Origin: an uncultured Clostridia bacterium
GTDB taxonomy: Bacteria > Bacillota > Clostridia > UBA1381
DNA length: 64,000 bases
Reading direction: 5' to 3'
Assembly: GCA_934476075.1 (NCBI GenBank)
Contig: CAKSNH010000001.1
Span: 186,001-250,000 of the forward strand
Under the pieces are notes generated by a model. The model saw only the letters and a list, made by a program, of their open reading frames with translations, was not told the DNA's origin and did no database searches. This document shows positions 61,492-64,000 of the stretch, one piece after another; positions within the stretch are counted from its first letter, which is position 1; every line of letters starts with the position of its first letter. A program made the position numbers and the translations under genes.

Positions 61492-64000
61492 TTAAATTAT
61501 AACTACACCCTTTGTGATACCTGCCTGTGCGGTCTTTTCTCTGCTTTCTATTATAACCGCCAAATCCACTTCGCCCGAAACGGATTTATCAAGTGCAATA
61601 TCTATCTTTCTTCCCCACTTGCACATACCCTCAAACTTTTTCTCGCCGTCTACAAACACTTGCACATTATCACAGGTAATATCTCTGAAACATATCACCT
61701 TGTCTTTTCCGTCATCGGCAATTTCTGCTTTTGTCTTGTACAGTGCAAAGCCTGTGCTGTCGTTAAATCTTGTATCAAAGCCTGTTCCCACACGCACAAT
61801 ACCCCATGTATTCATGTCATGGTCCTCGATAACAACATTCGGGTCAGGGCAATCTTCCGACAAATCCACCGCAGTACGCCATGTCAGAATATATTTTTCC
61901 TTAACGCTCGGCACATACTCTATCTTTTCAGCATTTTCCCTAACCGATACCACAACTTCGCATTTTTCCAGACCATCACTCTCCGCCGTAACCTTTATAG
62001 CTTTGCTGCCGTCAGTCTGCTCAAATATCGCCTGACACAGTCCGTTGAATAATCTGCGTTTGCTGTCCTTGTCGCTTTCATGCGAATTAGGGTCGCCGTT
62101 GCCCACACCAATCAATTTTGCTCCTTCACAGCTAAAATGTATCTCATTATCCGCCGTCGGTACTTCCAAGCCGTTTTCATCAACCACAGATACATTCACA
62201 ATCAATGTATCCATGCACTCGCCCCAAACAAAATCCCTGTCACATTCAATCTTTATTCTGCACGGCTTGCCTGTTGTTTTCACGCTTGTTTCCGCAACCT
62301 TTTCACCGTTTCTGTATCCGACTGCATACAATTCTCCGCTTTCATACTCCACATTCCACTCGGTCATATCATACTTGTCTATCTTATTTCTTCCCAATGA
62401 TTTTCCGTTTAGGAACAATTCCACCTCATCGCAATTTGTATACGGCATAACCTTTACAATATCGCCCTTTCTATGGTTCCAGTGCGGCAATATATGCAAA
62501 ACAGGTTCATCGGTAAAGTATGCCTTGTTCAGATAAAATGCGTCCTTTTTAAATCCGCAGGTGTCCATTATACCAAACTGCGTGCTGATTGACGGATATT
62601 CAAACGGAGTCGGTTCGCCTCGATAATCAAATCCCGTCCATATGAACATACCCATAATATGCTTGCGTGTGTCAATCTGCTTAAATCCGTCACGGTGAGT
62701 ATTTCCCCACGGAGCAGCCTCGGTATCATAACTGTTTATAACCTGCTTTTCCGTATCGCTCTCATACACACCTCTTGTTGTAAATGCACTGTTATTCTCC
62801 GAACCTATCATAGGCTGTTTCGGGAATTTTTCTCTGAAATCATCAAATGTATGCGTCACATAGTTAAATCCCGTAATATCAAGCACATCTGCCGCACCGT
62901 TTGTTTCGGTCATACCTGTATTCATTGCCCCGACCACAAATCGTGTATCGTCAAGTTTCTTTATCACGTCTTTCAGTCTTTTTGTCAGCTTGCGTCCTGT
63001 GTATGTTCCCTGCAACGGTTCTTCATTAAATACCGAGTACATTACAACCGACGGGTGATTTCTGTCACGGAGCACCATTGACCGCACTTGTTCCACACCC
63101 TCCGGTGCGGTAGAAAAATTACGGTTTTCGTCCATAACAAGCAAGCCGTACTTGTCGCACAAATCCAATATAACCGGTGTAGGATTGCCATGTGCACATC
63201 TGTATGCGTTGCTGCCCATCTCTTTAAGCAATTTTATTCTGTATTCATTAACCGAATCCGGCACCGCTACGCCCACTCCTGCATGGTCTTGGTGATTACA
63301 AGTTCCGTAAAGCTGTACTCGTCTGCCGTTTAGGATAAATCCGTCATCACATGACATTTCAATCGTCCTGTAACCAAATTTTGTTTCTGCACTGTCCTTT
63401 AATTGTCCGTCAATATACAGTTCATTTTTCAAAATATACAAATTAGGCTCGTCAATATCCCACAATTTCGGATTTTCCATATCAATGTCAATCTTTATCA
63501 CTGTTTCGTCATTACTGTCCGCAACACCGTATTTTGAACCGCTCGCAACCATATTTCCGTCCGCATCAAATATTTTCGATATAACTTCAAAATCCTGTTT
63601 AGCATATGCACTGTTTTCCACTGTTGTTTCAACATGAGTGCACCACTTTTTATCGTCAATCTTCTGTGGATTTACCCATGTACCCCAATGCTTTATATGC
63701 ACAAATTCCTTTTTATACATATTCACATGACGGTATATTCCGGCACCCTCGTACCACCAGCCTTCAATCTGCTCGGCATCGACAAACACCGATATAATAT
63801 TAATCTGCTCGCCATACACCGCCATATCTGTTATATCCGCCGTAAAGCTTGTGTAACCGCAGAAATTTCTCGCTACCACCGAGCCGTTGCAGTACACCGT
63901 ACTGTGTGTGGAAATACCCTCAAATTCAATCAAAATTTGTTTGTTTCTGTCCGCCTCGTCCAGACGAAATCTCTTTACATACCAGCCGACACCACGAGGT
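61492..64000 (-). CDS. Glycoside hydrolase family 2 (beta-galactosidase/beta-glucuronidase-like), N-terminus cut off
   Basis: About 836 codons are visible; the frame is open at the right edge (PRGVGWYVKRFRLDEADRN), so the first part of the sugar-binding domain is missing. GH2 order: jelly-roll, immunoglobulin-like domain, TIM barrel with NHQDHAGVGV, RCAHGNPTPVILDLCDKYGLLVMDE and the acid/base Glu in YSVFNEEP, and the nucleophile region PMIGSENNSAF. C-terminal Ig-like (DUF4982-type) domains follow. No secretion signal can be judged. Likely substrates are beta-galactosides; beta-glucuronides are possible. Confidence 0.9.
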   Translation of the reverse strand, partial: PRGVGWYVKRFRLDEADRNKQILIEFEGISTHSTVYCNGSVVARNFCGYTSFTADITDMAVYGEQINIISVFVDAEQIEGWWYEGAGIYRHVNMYKKEFVHIKHWGTWVNPQKIDDKKWCTHVETTVENSAYAKQDFEVISKIFDADGNMVASGSKYGVADSNDETVIKIDIDMENPKLWDIDEPNLYILKNELYIDGQLKDSAETKFGYRTIEMSCDDGFILNGRRVQLYGTCNHQDHAGVGVAVPDSVNEYRIKLLKEMGSNAYRCAHGNPTPVILDLCDKYGLLVMDENRNFSTAPEGVEQVRSMVLRDRNHPSVVMYSVFNEEPLQGTYTGRKLTKRLKDVIKKLDDTRFVVGAMNTGMTETNGAADVLDITGFNYVTHTFDDFREKFPKQPMIGSENNSAFTTRGVYESDTEKQVINSYDTEAAPWGNTHRDGFKQIDTRKHIMGMFIWTGFDYRGEPTPFEYPSISTQFGIMDTCGFKKDAFYLNKAYFTDEPVLHILPHWNHRKGDIVKVMPYTNCDEVELFLNGKSLGRNKIDKYDMTEWNVEYESGELYAVGYRNGEKVAETSVKTTGKPCRIKIECDRDFVWGECMDTLIVNVSVVDENGLEVPTADNEIHFSCEGAKLIGVGNGDPNSHESDKDSKRRLFNGLCQAIFEQTDGSKAIKVTAESDGLEKCEVVVSVRENAEKIEYVPSVKEKYILTWRTAVDLSEDCPDPNVVIEDHDMNTWGIVRVGTGFDTRFNDSTGFALYKTKAEIADDGKDKVICFRDITCDNVQVFVDGEKKFEGMCKWGRKIDIALDKSVSGEVDLAVIIESREKTAQAGITKGVVII

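Noticed and set aside
1..64000. CRISPR arrays, rRNA or tRNA genes
   Set aside because: No regularly spaced repeats and no rRNA or tRNA-like sequence was noticed in the intergenic regions.

Overview
The window looks like AT-rich chromosome of a Gram-positive anaerobe in class Clostridia (Bacillota). The evidence is a Firmicutes-type division and cell-wall (dcw) cluster with a PASTA-bearing transpeptidase, the small basic protein and a DUF881 protein next to ftsZ, a gdpP-rplI-dnaB run, a CIRCE element, sigma-A type promoters (TTGACA-17-TATAAT) and strong GGAGG ribosome binding sites. MurE carries the DNPR motif of meso-diaminopimelate ligases. The genus cannot be fixed from the sequence. No rRNA, tRNA or CRISPR array was seen.

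Region 1 (1-14931) is an integrated mobilizable element abutting the 3' end of guaA. From its right end it holds an XRE repressor, a divergent promoter embedded in repeated operators, an excisionase, a tyrosine integrase, a ribbon-helix-helix-like protein, a RepA-like ATPase, TnpV, MobC, a relaxase with a candidate oriT, and an AbiEi/AbiEii toxin-antitoxin pair. Last comes a defence-type operon: a frameshifted small ORF, a 401-aa protein, a 555-aa protein, a PAPS-reductase/ferredoxin protein (BrxP-like) and a BrxC/PglY-like ATPase cut by the left edge. The last two suggest a type 4 BREX-like or related sulfur-based system. The left attachment site was not found, so the element probably continues leftward. 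The 401-aa and 555-aa ORFs share a homologous module and are joined by an in-phase A-AAA-AAG slippery heptamer, which suggests a -1 frameshift fusion.

Region 2 (14932-31682, minus strand) is guaA followed by the dcw cluster. In transcription order this is mraZ, rsmH, ftsL, a SpoVD/FtsI-like PBP, murE, murF, mraY, ftsW, murG, murA, ftsQ, DUF881, sbp and ftsZ. murD, murC, murB and ftsA are absent here. Four 10-bp-spaced MraZ boxes precede mraZ and correct its start codon.

Region 3 (31817-52262, mostly plus) holds a lone araA; a gdpP-like phosphodiesterase, rplI, dnaB, tilS, hpt, ftsH and a DUF1858 protein; a metallophosphoesterase, a polysaccharide deacetylase and a DUF2161 protein; birA; htpG with a perfect CIRCE; an ABC exporter; a MATE exporter; an 8-oxoguanine-type glycosylase; and a zinc-ribbon protein.

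Region 4 (52265-59862, minus) has a DUF134-Mrp-NifX-like redox trio and a seven-gene operon: DUF5685, a J-domain protein with a cysteine-rich tail, a membrane protein, DUF1385, prmC, cca and a HAD phosphatase. Region 5 has a membrane glycosyltransferase (plus) and a GH2 glycosidase (minus) cut by the right edge.
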